64,000 nt of DNA, from the NCBI GenBank assembly GCA_026413765.1, contig JAOAKI010000004.1:161513-225512 (forward strand), given 5' to 3'. Each line of letters opens with the position of its first letter. The stretch's first letter is position 1. The position numbers were made by a program, and so were the translations under genes. Source of the stretch: Microcaldota archaeon. Its GTDB lineage: Archaea > Micrarchaeota > Micrarchaeia > Anstonellales > Anstonellaceae. Positions 20,282 to 29,240 of this stretch are shown here, one piece after another. The notes under the pieces were generated by a model. That model ran no database searches. It was not told where the DNA came from and saw only the letters and a program-made list of their open reading frames with translations.

Positions 20282-23200
20282 TCATTGCGCTGAGAGCTGC
20301 CTATTGGCCACCGTGAATGCCTCATTGTACAATGCCCTAACTTCCGCATCCGAAAGTGCCCTGCCAAACACAAGCACTTCATCAATGACGCCGACGAACG
20401 GCTGCGAAGAGGCAGGAGAGTTGCCAATCGTGAATTTGGAGCTTGAGCTAGCATCTCCCCAAAGGTCGCCAGAAGCAACAAGCTCACCGTTCACATAAAG
20501 CTTTCCAACTCCACTTTGCCTTGACGCAACTATATGCGCCCATTTGCCTGACTCAAGCACAAAAGGAGCTGCAATGCTTTTGCTTCCCACTTCAAAACGC
20601 AAAGAAGAATCATCCGCAAACAGCAGGCTTGTGCCAGTGCCTGCATGGCGATTGCCCATGATAACGCCAGAGCCTGAAGCTGCTTCCGGTTTGACCCACA
20701 CAACCAAGCTGAAATCACTTACCCCGCTCAGCAGGCTTGAAGGCACAGTTATCTTGTGCGAAGGAGACGAAAAGCGATATGCGCCACCAATTCTGCCATC
20801 TTTTATCCATTGAGCTGAAACAGTCGAATGAAGCAGGAATCTCGAATAATCGATTGTAACGTTAGCGGAAGGCATGTTGTCAAATGGCAATGAAAGGACA
20901 GTATCCGGCAACTGCCTCCGCAACCTAAGCTGAGCGTTGAAGATCGGCTGGGAAATGTTCATTGAAGGCGATTGCTTGTAGAAAACTTGGATATTCAATC
21001 CGCATTTGTCCTGGTAGAGTCCCTTATAATGGTTTGAAATTTCTTCTGCACTCAGCGCACGCTTGTAAAACCTAATTTCATCAATCATTCCCTTAAAGCC
21101 ATTGCTGCCCAAGCTGTCCGATGCGCCGATAAAGAAAGGCGAGGACGAGTTGAGTCTCCCAAGGCGGAAAGCACCAGAAGCTGCGAGTTTGCCATCAACA
21201 TAGATTTCATAAGTGCCAAGCCTTTTGACCGAGACTGAAACCATGTGCCAATTCCCATCCGACAAGTCCAGAAGATGGCTTATCCTTGCCGGATTTCCGC
21301 TTTCATTTGTCCCATAAAATGAGACATTCAGGAAATTTGCAGAATTGAAGAACCAATCCAGCCCTTGCGTGTTAGCTCCTTCTTGACCTAGCTGGTAAAA
21401 GAGCCTTGCAAAATTTCCTTGGTTCTCAGATGGCTTAACCCAAACTGAAATTGTGAAATCATTAATTTCAGAAACCGACAAATCGTCAACATAAGCCACG
21501 CCGCTTTTTGTGTTGTAGAGGCGGACTTCTATCAATGCGCCTGGAAGAGTAGTGAATGCATGTGATATTTTGCTATATTCGTTCGTAAGTGGTTTTGAAA
21601 GTACGAAATCTGGGCCGTGATCCAAAGAAATCCAATTCCCAGAGCTGTCCAAATAATGCTGATTTGCTATGTCAATTATTGCATAGCGCACCGATGTGCC
21701 TGCTGATTCGCCGCTTCTTGCCCAGAATTCAAGAAGATAATTTTTTTCTCCTTTTAGGACATTCCTGAGCGCGGCATTCATAAGGTAGGAATCTGAGCTG
21801 GCAGAGGATATTTTGAGGGCTGTTGAGCCTGAACGTACAGCGTTGTGCTCTGGCTCAAATTCTCCTCTGCCGTATTTGATCCAATTTTTGAAAAGATATT
21901 GGCTTGCGTTGTAGCCTGAAGGAATGATGCAATATTTTGCAGTGCCGCCTGCAGAGGTAGTATTGCAAACAGCATTAGGATCGCAGCATGGATGGATTCC
22001 GTCGCATCTTGTGTTTGTGGCAAAACAAGACCTGCATGTCCCATAATCTTCTCCTATCTCAGATAGACGATAGGCATTCTTGGAAATGAAAAACAGTTGC
22101 TTCTTGGAAGGAGAATAATAATAGTCTCTTGAATAGACTGGCGCCTGGTAGTGCTGAACGATATTGAGAGTGTCACAGAATAAGCTTTGGTTTGTGCAGC
22201 AGTCGCTGTCATTTTTGCAAATGGCGCCTTCCTGACCGCAAGTTGGGCGCGGAGGAGCGCAGAAGCCTGCCAGACAATTTTTGGAGCAACACTGTGAATT
22301 ATTTGTGCAGCTGTGGTTCAAAGGCAAGCAATTGACACATTTGGAATAATTCGCAGAGCCCAAAAGCCTATTGCAAAGCCCAGAGCAGCAATCTTGATTC
22401 GAAGTGCAATTTGTAATACTTCCTGTTTGGATGCAGCTGGTGCAATATCTTTGCGAAGAGCCTGCTGGAGCGGCACAAATCTTGCATTCATCCTGCAAGC
22501 AGTCAACATTATTTACGCATTGTTGGTTGCAGCCTTTCCCACATATGTGCAGATTTGTCTCGCTAGTGAAGCAATTATTGCTGCAGCATTTGGGACTTTG
22601 GCCATTAGTGCAGCTATCCACTTCTTTACCATCTTGCAGGCAGCAGCTGCCATTAAAACAAATTGCGGGTGGACAGCAACTTGTTGTTTCATTGCAACGT
22701 TGAGTAAGATTGAAACAACCCCCTGTGCCGTTGATTACTTTTGTCGGATTAGAAGGCTCCGACTGAGATCTTAAGTTATCATCATTTCTGGCTTTAGCAA
22801 TTGTTATAAGTCTTATTGTGTAATTTACACTAGCATTACTAGTGTTAAGTTGTGGAATTAGCGCCTCGTGGAAGAAATGTCCGTAGGGCATATCAGGATG
22901 AGGAAAAACCTGGAATCTGTACGAAATATTAATTAATGCAGTGGAGTTAGAGCAATTAGATACACAATAAACAGTTTGGCCAGCAACAACATGTGGCTCA
23001 GGAACGATATAAGGCTTTGGAGGAGCCTTTGGATAACAGAGGCCATTGTTGCAGTAAAGACCAATTTGTTTGTTGTAATCGCAACAGTCGGAGTCTCTTG
23101 TGCAGGGGGTGCCTGCAGGACCGCAATTTGAGCAGATATTATTGATACAAGGCCTATTATTGCAACAATCGCCATTGCTGTAACAGGGTCCTTCACCTAC

Positions 23201-24088
23201 TAGCCAGCATGGTGTGCATTTTCCAGGCTGGACAATATCAAATTTTACTTGCCCAAAAAATATTGTGTTTTTGGCTTTTTCTGCTTGCCATGCGCCGCCT
23301 CCGCCGCCCAGGGTTGGTGGCCTGCATTTGCCAGAGCAGCACTCGCTATGAGAATAGCAATCCCTCCCATTTAGTTGACAGCTGCAAATTCCATTGATAC
23401 ACAATGACCCAGGACAGCAATCTGCATTAGATTGGCATATGCCTTTTCCTCTTGGCCAGCAGCGAACACAAGTGCCGTTTAACTGAACACCGTACAAAAA
23501 GCTTGAGCCAAAAAGAATAGCAGCAGTTTTGTAAGAAGATTGCGCAGGACCGCCACCCCCTACATCGAGAAGACATTTGCCAGAGCAACAATCACTATCA
23601 TAACTGCAAACTTCATTTATTTGGCGGCAGGTCGATGTATTATCCCACCTGCAAGCATTCAGTCTTTCACAAACCGCCTTTTCGGTTACTGCACTACATG
23701 GTAGAGAATTAGCACCGCCAACATTATTGCAAGCAAAATATGCCCATTTATCAAACCTGCAATAGCCACCTGAGCTAGAACAAGCCGGATTAGAAGAAGT
23801 TGCCCCACAGTCACTTTTAGATAATCTTCCACAATATGAAGAAGTTGCCCCACCTGCGCAAGTGCATTTATCAGGAGAATAAGATAAATTACAATAATTT
23901 TGGCGTTCAAAGAAATAACAAAAAGTGGGGTAATCGAACTCACAATTTCCAGAATAGCGTGGGTCTTCGCAAAATTGACCGCTCAGGTCATTACAGGATG
24001 CATTAGGGGAATTCTGGTCTATTGGGACGCATCGCGCAAAGGCTAACGATGCAGAAAGCAGCAACAACAGCAACCACATTTTTCTCAT
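20282..24088 (-). CDS. Giant secreted Cys-knot-repeat protein with two C-terminal LamG/concanavalin-like domains
   Basis: Signal peptide MRKMWLLLLLLSASLAFA; repeated CxxDSDCCSGKC-type motifs; DFTISVWVKP...GNWHMVSVSVKRLGTYEIYVDGKLAASG...IDEIRFYKRALSAEEI and DFSLVVWVKP...GKLYVNGELVASG...IDEVLVFGRALSDAEV. Confidence 0.9.
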   Translation of the reverse strand: MRKMWLLLLLLSASLAFARCVPIDQNSPNASCNDLSGQFCEDPRYSGNCEFDYPTFCYFFERQNYCNLSYSPDKCTCAGGATSSYCGRLSKSDCGATSSNPACSSSGGYCRFDKWAYFACNNVGGANSLPCSAVTEKAVCERLNACRWDNTSTCRQINEVCSYDSDCCSGKCLLDVGGGGPAQSSYKTAAILFGSSFLYGVQLNGTCVRCWPRGKGICQSNADCCPGSLCINGICSCQLNGRDCYSHSECCSGKCRPPTLGGGGGAWQAEKAKNTIFFGQVKFDIVQPGKCTPCWLVGEGPCYSNGDCCNNRPCINNICSNCGPAGTPCTRDSDCCDYNKQIGLYCNNGLCYPKAPPKPYIVPEPHVVAGQTVYCVSNCSNSTALINISYRFQVFPHPDMPYGHFFHEALIPQLNTSNASVNYTIRLITIAKARNDDNLRSQSEPSNPTKVINGTGGCFNLTQRCNETTSCCPPAICFNGSCCLQDGKEVDSCTNGQSPKCCSNNCFTSETNLHICGKGCNQQCVNNVDCLQDECKICAAPAGSSQRYCTSCIQTGSITNCTSNQDCCSGLCNRLLGSANYSKCVNCLPLNHSCTNNSQCCSKNCLAGFCAPPRPTCGQEGAICKNDSDCCTNQSLFCDTLNIVQHYQAPVYSRDYYYSPSKKQLFFISKNAYRLSEIGEDYGTCRSCFATNTRCDGIHPCCDPNAVCNTTSAGGTAKYCIIPSGYNASQYLFKNWIKYGRGEFEPEHNAVRSGSTALKISSASSDSYLMNAALRNVLKGEKNYLLEFWARSGESAGTSVRYAIIDIANQHYLDSSGNWISLDHGPDFVLSKPLTNEYSKISHAFTTLPGALIEVRLYNTKSGVAYVDDLSVSEINDFTISVWVKPSENQGNFARLFYQLGQEGANTQGLDWFFNSANFLNVSFYGTNESGNPARISHLLDLSDGNWHMVSVSVKRLGTYEIYVDGKLAASGAFRLGRLNSSSPFFIGASDSLGSNGFKGMIDEIRFYKRALSAEEISNHYKGLYQDKCGLNIQVFYKQSPSMNISQPIFNAQLRLRRQLPDTVLSLPFDNMPSANVTIDYSRFLLHSTVSAQWIKDGRIGGAYRFSSPSHKITVPSSLLSGVSDFSLVVWVKPEAASGSGVIMGNRHAGTGTSLLFADDSSLRFEVGSKSIAAPFVLESGKWAHIVASRQSGVGKLYVNGELVASGDLWGDASSSSKFTIGNSPASSQPFVGVIDEVLVFGRALSDAEVRALYNEAFTVANRQLSAQ

Positions 24089-24102
24089 ATTTTCCCCCTT
24101 TC

Positions 24103-25635
24103 TTACTCCGGCAAAACGCCTGCTGCGCCGCCTCCTGGAGCATAAATTTGGTAATATTGCTCAAATCCCCCATTCAGCCCAGAAGATTCTCTTAATGAGA
24201 CCGAGTCATAATAAACATCGCCCTGGTTTGCTCCAAAAAAGGTGAGAATTATTTGTGACGAGCCGGCTGGCACAACGAATTCCTTTGTGATGGCTGAAAA
24301 GCTGCTGGTGGCTCCTGTCTCAAAAGCAAAAAAGTCTGTTGCCCAGCTTCCGTCTTGTCGGAGATATTTGTTTTTTGCAGGATCGTAGATTGAATAGCTT
24401 CCATTGCTTCCGTTGAAAAGAAAGCTTAGAGTATAAAATGTGTTTTCATATAGATTGGTTATTTGCTGCGATATTGTGTAATCAATGCCCGCATACCCTG
24501 CAGGATTTGAAATAAGCGCAGCAAAGCCGGTTGATGGAGTCAAAGCATAGCCGATATACACTTCATCTGGAGTGGGATTTGTGACAGCCCAGCCTGGCCA
24601 GATGTTTGGAGGAGGGCCGCTGATATCCTCAAAATTTCCATTGGTCATCCTTTCAGCGCCAAGCGGGAATGAGAGTTCGGAATCTGTAAGGGAGAAGCTG
24701 TCTTTTTTGAGGTATTGGCTTCCTGAAAATGAAAGGCATCCACCAATTTTGCAGGCAGGCTCAAAAGTAACTCCAAGGTTGCCTGCATAAAAATGATTCC
24801 CATATTCTGAATAATCCCTTATCTGGTTGTTTTTTGGCGGGGAATCTAAAGGCAGAATGAGAGCGCCACTTGGGCTTTTTGTGAAATAAATTGAAGTATA
24901 GTTTTTCTGCAATCCTGACGAAAAGTTTGAAACGAATCGAAGAGAAGTTCCATCAGGATAAGAGACAGACAGTGTTGCCTGGTGGTTGGCAACAGGTGTG
25001 TTCGTGAATCGATTCTTGACTCCAACCAAATCAGAATATGCAAGGGCGTAGTAGAGGTTGTCTGAGCCTGCCATGCCACCTGAAACCATAAAGTTGCCAA
25101 TCGAGTTTGCTCTCTTGCCGCACGAAATGTTTGCATAAATGGCGATCGGTTGCCAGCCCAATGGATGGAAGAATGTTGCCACATCATATGGACCGTCGTT
25201 TGAATAGACAAGGCTGCCGGAAGAGATGTTTATTATTGTTGCATTGCTGCCATTTATATTCGAGATTAGAATTGCCTCTGCACCGGTGTTGCGCAAGTTT
25301 TCTGGCAGATTGAAAAGGTAGCTGTTCATGTCTGCAATAGGCAATCCTTCCTTTTTGTATGGGAAGAATGTTGCCATATCGAGCTGGACATATGGATAGG
25401 CGTTTTTGACCGAAAGCTGGGCAGAAGTAATTGAAGAGAGGTCAGAGGAGACTTTTTCTTCTATTCTTGCTATCTCAGCAGGCAAAAGCTCGGTAAATGT
25501 GGTTTTTTGTGTTTTTCTCCATTCTTGTGAGAAGAGGGCCATCCCTACAAGTGTGATAGAGAGAAGTATGATTGAGATTGTAAATGTGAAGCCTTTTGGC
25601 AGTGATTTCCTTTTGCTCTCTTCCATCCAGCTCAA
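24103..25635 (-). CDS. Pilin-like membrane-anchored protein with partial LamG-like segment and carbohydrate-binding-like region
   Basis: N-terminal TM (GFTFTISIILLSITLVGMALF), RDYSEYGNHFYAGNLGVTFEPACKIGGCLSFSGSQYLKK, NGNFEDISGPPPNIWPGWAVTNPTP...VYYDSVSLRES. Confidence 0.78.
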   Translation of the reverse strand: MSWMEESKRKSLPKGFTFTISIILLSITLVGMALFSQEWRKTQKTTFTELLPAEIARIEEKVSSDLSSITSAQLSVKNAYPYVQLDMATFFPYKKEGLPIADMNSYLFNLPENLRNTGAEAILISNINGSNATIINISSGSLVYSNDGPYDVATFFHPLGWQPIAIYANISCGKRANSIGNFMVSGGMAGSDNLYYALAYSDLVGVKNRFTNTPVANHQATLSVSYPDGTSLRFVSNFSSGLQKNYTSIYFTKSPSGALILPLDSPPKNNQIRDYSEYGNHFYAGNLGVTFEPACKIGGCLSFSGSQYLKKDSFSLTDSELSFPLGAERMTNGNFEDISGPPPNIWPGWAVTNPTPDEVYIGYALTPSTGFAALISNPAGYAGIDYTISQQITNLYENTFYTLSFLFNGSNGSYSIYDPAKNKYLRQDGSWATDFFAFETGATSSFSAITKEFVVPAGSSQIILTFFGANQGDVYYDSVSLRESSGLNGGFEQYYQIYAPGGGAAGVLPE

Positions 25636-25669
25636 TAAATAAACAGCAGCAATTTTAATAAGCTTGACA

Positions 25670-26698
25670 TCATTGCGGCCCCCCGCCGCGATACCAGCCG
25701 CGGATAGTTGCGTAAAAATATTCTGTTTGCAGCTGGTTTTGTGTGATAGAGAAAGGCACAGTTATTGATTGGATTTCTCCGCCGCTATAGCTGCACCCTG
25801 GCTTGTCCACGACGTAAACGAGATTTGAAGGATTAGAGTAAAGCTGGGCAATTTCGTTCTTGCTCAGAGCACGATTGTAGAGGCGGATATCGTCAAGCGC
25901 TATTTCGCCTGAATTGCTAGCTATATATAAATTCTCCTGGTTTTTGCGTGGTGGGGAGGAAGAGTCGCTTGCAACCAGCGCACTGTCAACATAGAGAGTC
26001 GCATTTCCTTGTGGACCATAGGAAGCAACAACATGGTGCCAATTGCCGTCAAGAATGCTGGGGCCGTACAATGTGGTTTCAGTTGCAGAAAAGATCGAAA
26101 AGAACAATGTGCCGTCATCTTCCAGCCCTACTTCGTATGATTGCGGAATTTGGAGAGCCAGCTGCACTCTTCCTTGATTGTTCCCTTTTACCCAAAAAGA
26201 AAGCGAGAAGCTCTCTTGAGGAAAAAGCGCAGAATATGGAACGACTGCCCAAGAGCCTTCTTTGAAGAGGATGGAGCGCCCTGCTTTTCCTTCCTGCATA
26301 AACATCGGGCTTCCAAATAAGGTCCCAAACAACTTGTTGCCAGATGAGTCAGATATCGAGCCTCCTGAATCTTCATCAAGCCTCCAATACCCAACAAGCC
26401 CATCTGTCACTAATGTGCCAAACCCAAGCACTTGTATGCAGATTGCTGGCGAAGTCGAAAACAGCACTTCTCTCACTCCGGTTAGATTGAACTCTGAAAA
26501 AGACGGCGGAGAAAACAGGCCTTTCTTCGAAAGCACTGTCGCGCTGTCATGTAAGTATGAACGCAAAAGCTGGCTTTTGAATTCAGATTCTTGCCAACTG
26601 CTATAGAAACTGAAGGCAATAAATGCCGCAACAAAAGCCATGATGATGGCAACCGCAGCGTCCAGGCTCAAAAAAACCCCGCGTTTGCTTACCATAGT
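25670..26698 (-). CDS. Pilin-like protein carrying an internal LamG domain
   Basis: N-terminal hydrophobic FLSLDAAVAIIMAFVAAFIAFSFY; VGYWRLDEDSGGSISDSSGNKLFGTL...SFSLSFWVKGN...GNWHHVVASYGPQGNATLYVDSALVAS...LDDIRLYNRALSKNEI. Confidence 0.82.
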   Translation of the reverse strand, partial: TMVSKRGVFLSLDAAVAIIMAFVAAFIAFSFYSSWQESEFKSQLLRSYLHDSATVLSKKGLFSPPSFSEFNLTGVREVLFSTSPAICIQVLGFGTLVTDGLVGYWRLDEDSGGSISDSSGNKLFGTLFGSPMFMQEGKAGRSILFKEGSWAVVPYSALFPQESFSLSFWVKGNNQGRVQLALQIPQSYEVGLEDDGTLFFSIFSATETTLYGPSILDGNWHHVVASYGPQGNATLYVDSALVASDSSSPPRKNQENLYIASNSGEIALDDIRLYNRALSKNEIAQLYSNPSNLVYVVDKPGCSYSGGEIQSITVPFSITQNQLQTEYFYATIRGWYRGGGPQ

Positions 26699-26699
26699 C

Positions 26700-27221
26700 T
26701 CACTTTTTCTTCCAAACCTCAACTCTTACCCGCACAATATTTTTTTCCAGCAATGCAAGCCGCTCTGCGCTTACGGAGACAAAAGGCGCCGTTTGCGGCG
26801 GGCTTCTTCCGAAAGAATAAAGAATGCTGCCCGAATTTGCATCCATCACAGTAATGCTTACGTCAAAAGGCCCTGCACCCATTTTCTCTTTTGCAGAAGG
26901 ATAATAACCTTCTAATACTGCCAAGGCTGAAAGTTTGGATGCAGAAAGCACATTTCTTGAAGAGGCAAAGCCAAACGCATTTACTTCAGCTATGTCGCCT
27001 TGTTCCCAGTTGGAAGGATAGCCGGGGGAGAGCACCACCATGTCAGATATCCCAAGTAGAATAGTCTGCATGTCTTTTTGTGTCTGCTCCTCGAAATATG
27101 AGGAAGAAATCATATTCCATGAAAAAAAGAGCACGATCAAGGCTGCTACGAAAATGGTGGACGAAATGACCAGCTCGGTTGAGATAAGCTGCCCTTTTGA
27201 ATGCATAGCATCACGCCTCAT
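26700..27221 (-). CDS. Pilin-like protein (class III-type signal)
   Basis: MHSKGQLISTELVISSTIFVAALIVLFFSW N-terminus; overlaps the next gene. Confidence 0.75.
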   Translation of the reverse strand: MRRDAMHSKGQLISTELVISSTIFVAALIVLFFSWNMISSSYFEEQTQKDMQTILLGISDMVVLSPGYPSNWEQGDIAEVNAFGFASSRNVLSASKLSALAVLEGYYPSAKEKMGAGPFDVSITVMDANSGSILYSFGRSPPQTAPFVSVSAERLALLEKNIVRVRVEVWKKK

Positions 27222-27606
27222 AAATGTAAATTGTCCCTTCGCGATTCTCCACTATCACATTTGAATTCGGCAAAAGTGCACCTATCATTTTTGTGTTGTT
27301 CGTGACAAGCGGCATTGGGTAAAAATCGCTTGCTGAATAATATATTTTGACGTATCGTCCGCTTATTGTGATGTTTTTGATGCTTTGGCTTGCCTCTATT
27401 GAAAAGATGATTTTTGTGGAATTGCCTCCTGCAGCTGCCCTGTTAATAGCAAGAGCAAAACGGTTCGCCAGCGACCCTGCCTCAAGGAACTGCTTTTGGT
27501 TTTCCCAGGAAGACTGAAGAAATTGGTTGGCAACGTAAATGATGAAAAGGAAGAAGAGCATGACGCCCGCAATGATTACAAGTTCAACCGAAAGTTGCGC
27601 TTTCAT
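27211..27606 (-). CDS. Pilin-like protein, class III signal peptide
   Basis: MKAQLSVELVIIAGVMLFFLFIIYVANQF (QxSxE then hydrophobic stretch). Confidence 0.8.
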   Translation of the reverse strand: MKAQLSVELVIIAGVMLFFLFIIYVANQFLQSSWENQKQFLEAGSLANRFALAINRAAAGGNSTKIIFSIEASQSIKNITISGRYVKIYYSASDFYPMPLVTNNTKMIGALLPNSNVIVENREGTIYIYEA

Positions 27607-27609
27607 CTT

Positions 27610-28398
27610 TCACCCTCGCACTTCAAAAACGATTGGAACTATTAAAAAATCATTTTGACAGTTGGGGAAGCAAGAAGGCGAAGCGACTGTAGTATTGATA
27701 AGCAAATCCCACTGATAGGTGCCGCCGGCCAAAGCAGAAGGCTGGAAGTAAAGAGTGACATCGACCGATGCTCCTGAGGTAGAAAAGGAAGATGGAAACA
27801 CTGTGAGAGGAAGATGCGGATAGCTTTTGATGAGATTAAGCTCGAAATGAAGATTATCCGGCACTGAAGGGACAAGCCTTAATTTGTAGGATGAGACTTG
27901 GCCTTTTTTTCCATAATGGAAAACAGCTGGAGGCGATACCTCAACAAGGCTGCTTCCGATAGAAACAAACGTCCCATGCGAACTGACTTTTACCTGATGC
28001 TCGCCTGGCAATAGCGGAAATGAGCCAGCAAGCGGAGCAAGCGTATTTTCATAAATATCTGTGCCTGCAACATGCAGATTAATAGTGTTTGGGAAAATCT
28101 CGCTTGAAGCAGATGGCGGCTTTCCTATGAAGCTTTTTTCGATTGAAAGATTCGCAGAGGGAGGAATGGTGATTTGCACGATGGTAGAGGCGCCTTTGCC
28201 CTGCGAATAAACTTCATCTGCTGCTTTTGCCAAAGCTTGAACGGTTTGCCTCGCAGTCTGCTGCTCCTTTTGTGAGCCAAAATCGAAAAGCAAATTCGAA
28301 GAAAGGACTGTGAATGTCAAAACAGCAAGAAGCATTATGCCAAGCACTGCTATAATCTCTGCAGAAGCCTGCGCCTTTGCATTGGCATGCGGCTGCAT
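27610..28398 (-). CDS. Class III-signal pilin-like protein, paralog of 28435..29187
   Basis: AKAQASAEIIAVLGIMLLAVLTF; shared YxGKPP...LPxxIN...SG/V core with the next gene. Confidence 0.8.
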   Translation of the reverse strand: MQPHANAKAQASAEIIAVLGIMLLAVLTFTVLSSNLLFDFGSQKEQQTARQTVQALAKAADEVYSQGKGASTIVQITIPPSANLSIEKSFIGKPPSASSEIFPNTINLHVAGTDIYENTLAPLAGSFPLLPGEHQVKVSSHGTFVSIGSSLVEVSPPAVFHYGKKGQVSSYKLRLVPSVPDNLHFELNLIKSYPHLPLTVFPSSFSTSGASVDVTLYFQPSALAGGTYQWDLLINTTVASPSCFPNCQNDFLIVPIVFEVRG

Positions 28399-28434
28399 AA
28401 AATAAGGGCACCGCTCCTCTTTAAATTCTTTTAC

Positions 28435-29187
28435 TCAAACAACATTGAGAGTGAATGGGATAATGAACGTCTGGTTGCCTATTTCTGAGGTTGCATGAAT
28501 CTCAAGCTGCATGTTGTATACTCCCCTTGTCCCATTTTGCGGGAAAACAAAGAGTATGAACGCGCTTCCAGAGGGGCTTATCTCCAACTCTGCTGGGGAG
28601 ATTGACATAGTTATGTTTGGAAGCTGCAAAATCGGGGCCACTTTCGCATAGACAGGGGAAGAAACAAGCTTTGAAAGCAGGATAGTCTCGCTCCTTGCTT
28701 CACCTACGCCCATTGTGATGGAAAGCGAAGGCTTGTCGATTTTGACTATATAAGGAGAGATTACCACATAGCTGCCTGCTGAATAGACCCTCATTAAGTA
28801 AGTGCCGCTTTTTGCAGGAAAGCTGCCAACGAGGTTGTGGCTTGTTTCAGCTGAAATGTCAGACCCGCCAAGATTGATGTTAATTGATTTCGGAAGGGCG
28901 TGCGGCGGGGCATTTGGAGGCTTTCCGATGTAAGTTTTTGCAGGGTCAAAAACCGTATTAGGCGGGATATGAACCTCGACGAGTGTTGCGGCTCCCTCGC
29001 CTTGGGCATAAACTGATTCTGCAGCAGAAGCGAGCCGTTGGACAGACTCGCGGGCGAATTTCTCATTTTTCTCTGCAGAAGTGTTTGAGATGAATGAGAG
29101 TGAGATTGTCATGAAAATAAAGATGACTGCCATAGCTATGCCCATAATTGAGACAAGCTCAGCCGAAATCTGGCCGATTCTTGGCAT
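28435..29187 (-). CDS. Class III-signal pilin-like protein, first gene of the cluster
   Basis: MPRIGQISAELVSIMGIAMAVIFIFMTISLSF; YIGKPPNAPPHALPKSININLGGSDI. Confidence 0.8.
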   Translation of the reverse strand: MPRIGQISAELVSIMGIAMAVIFIFMTISLSFISNTSAEKNEKFARESVQRLASAAESVYAQGEGAATLVEVHIPPNTVFDPAKTYIGKPPNAPPHALPKSININLGGSDISAETSHNLVGSFPAKSGTYLMRVYSAGSYVVISPYIVKIDKPSLSITMGVGEARSETILLSKLVSSPVYAKVAPILQLPNITMSISPAELEISPSGSAFILFVFPQNGTRGVYNMQLEIHATSEIGNQTFIIPFTLNVV

Positions 29188-29240
29188 GCTTGAAAATAGA
29201 AATGGGTTTCTTTAAATAATTTGCACAAGAATAACAAAAT

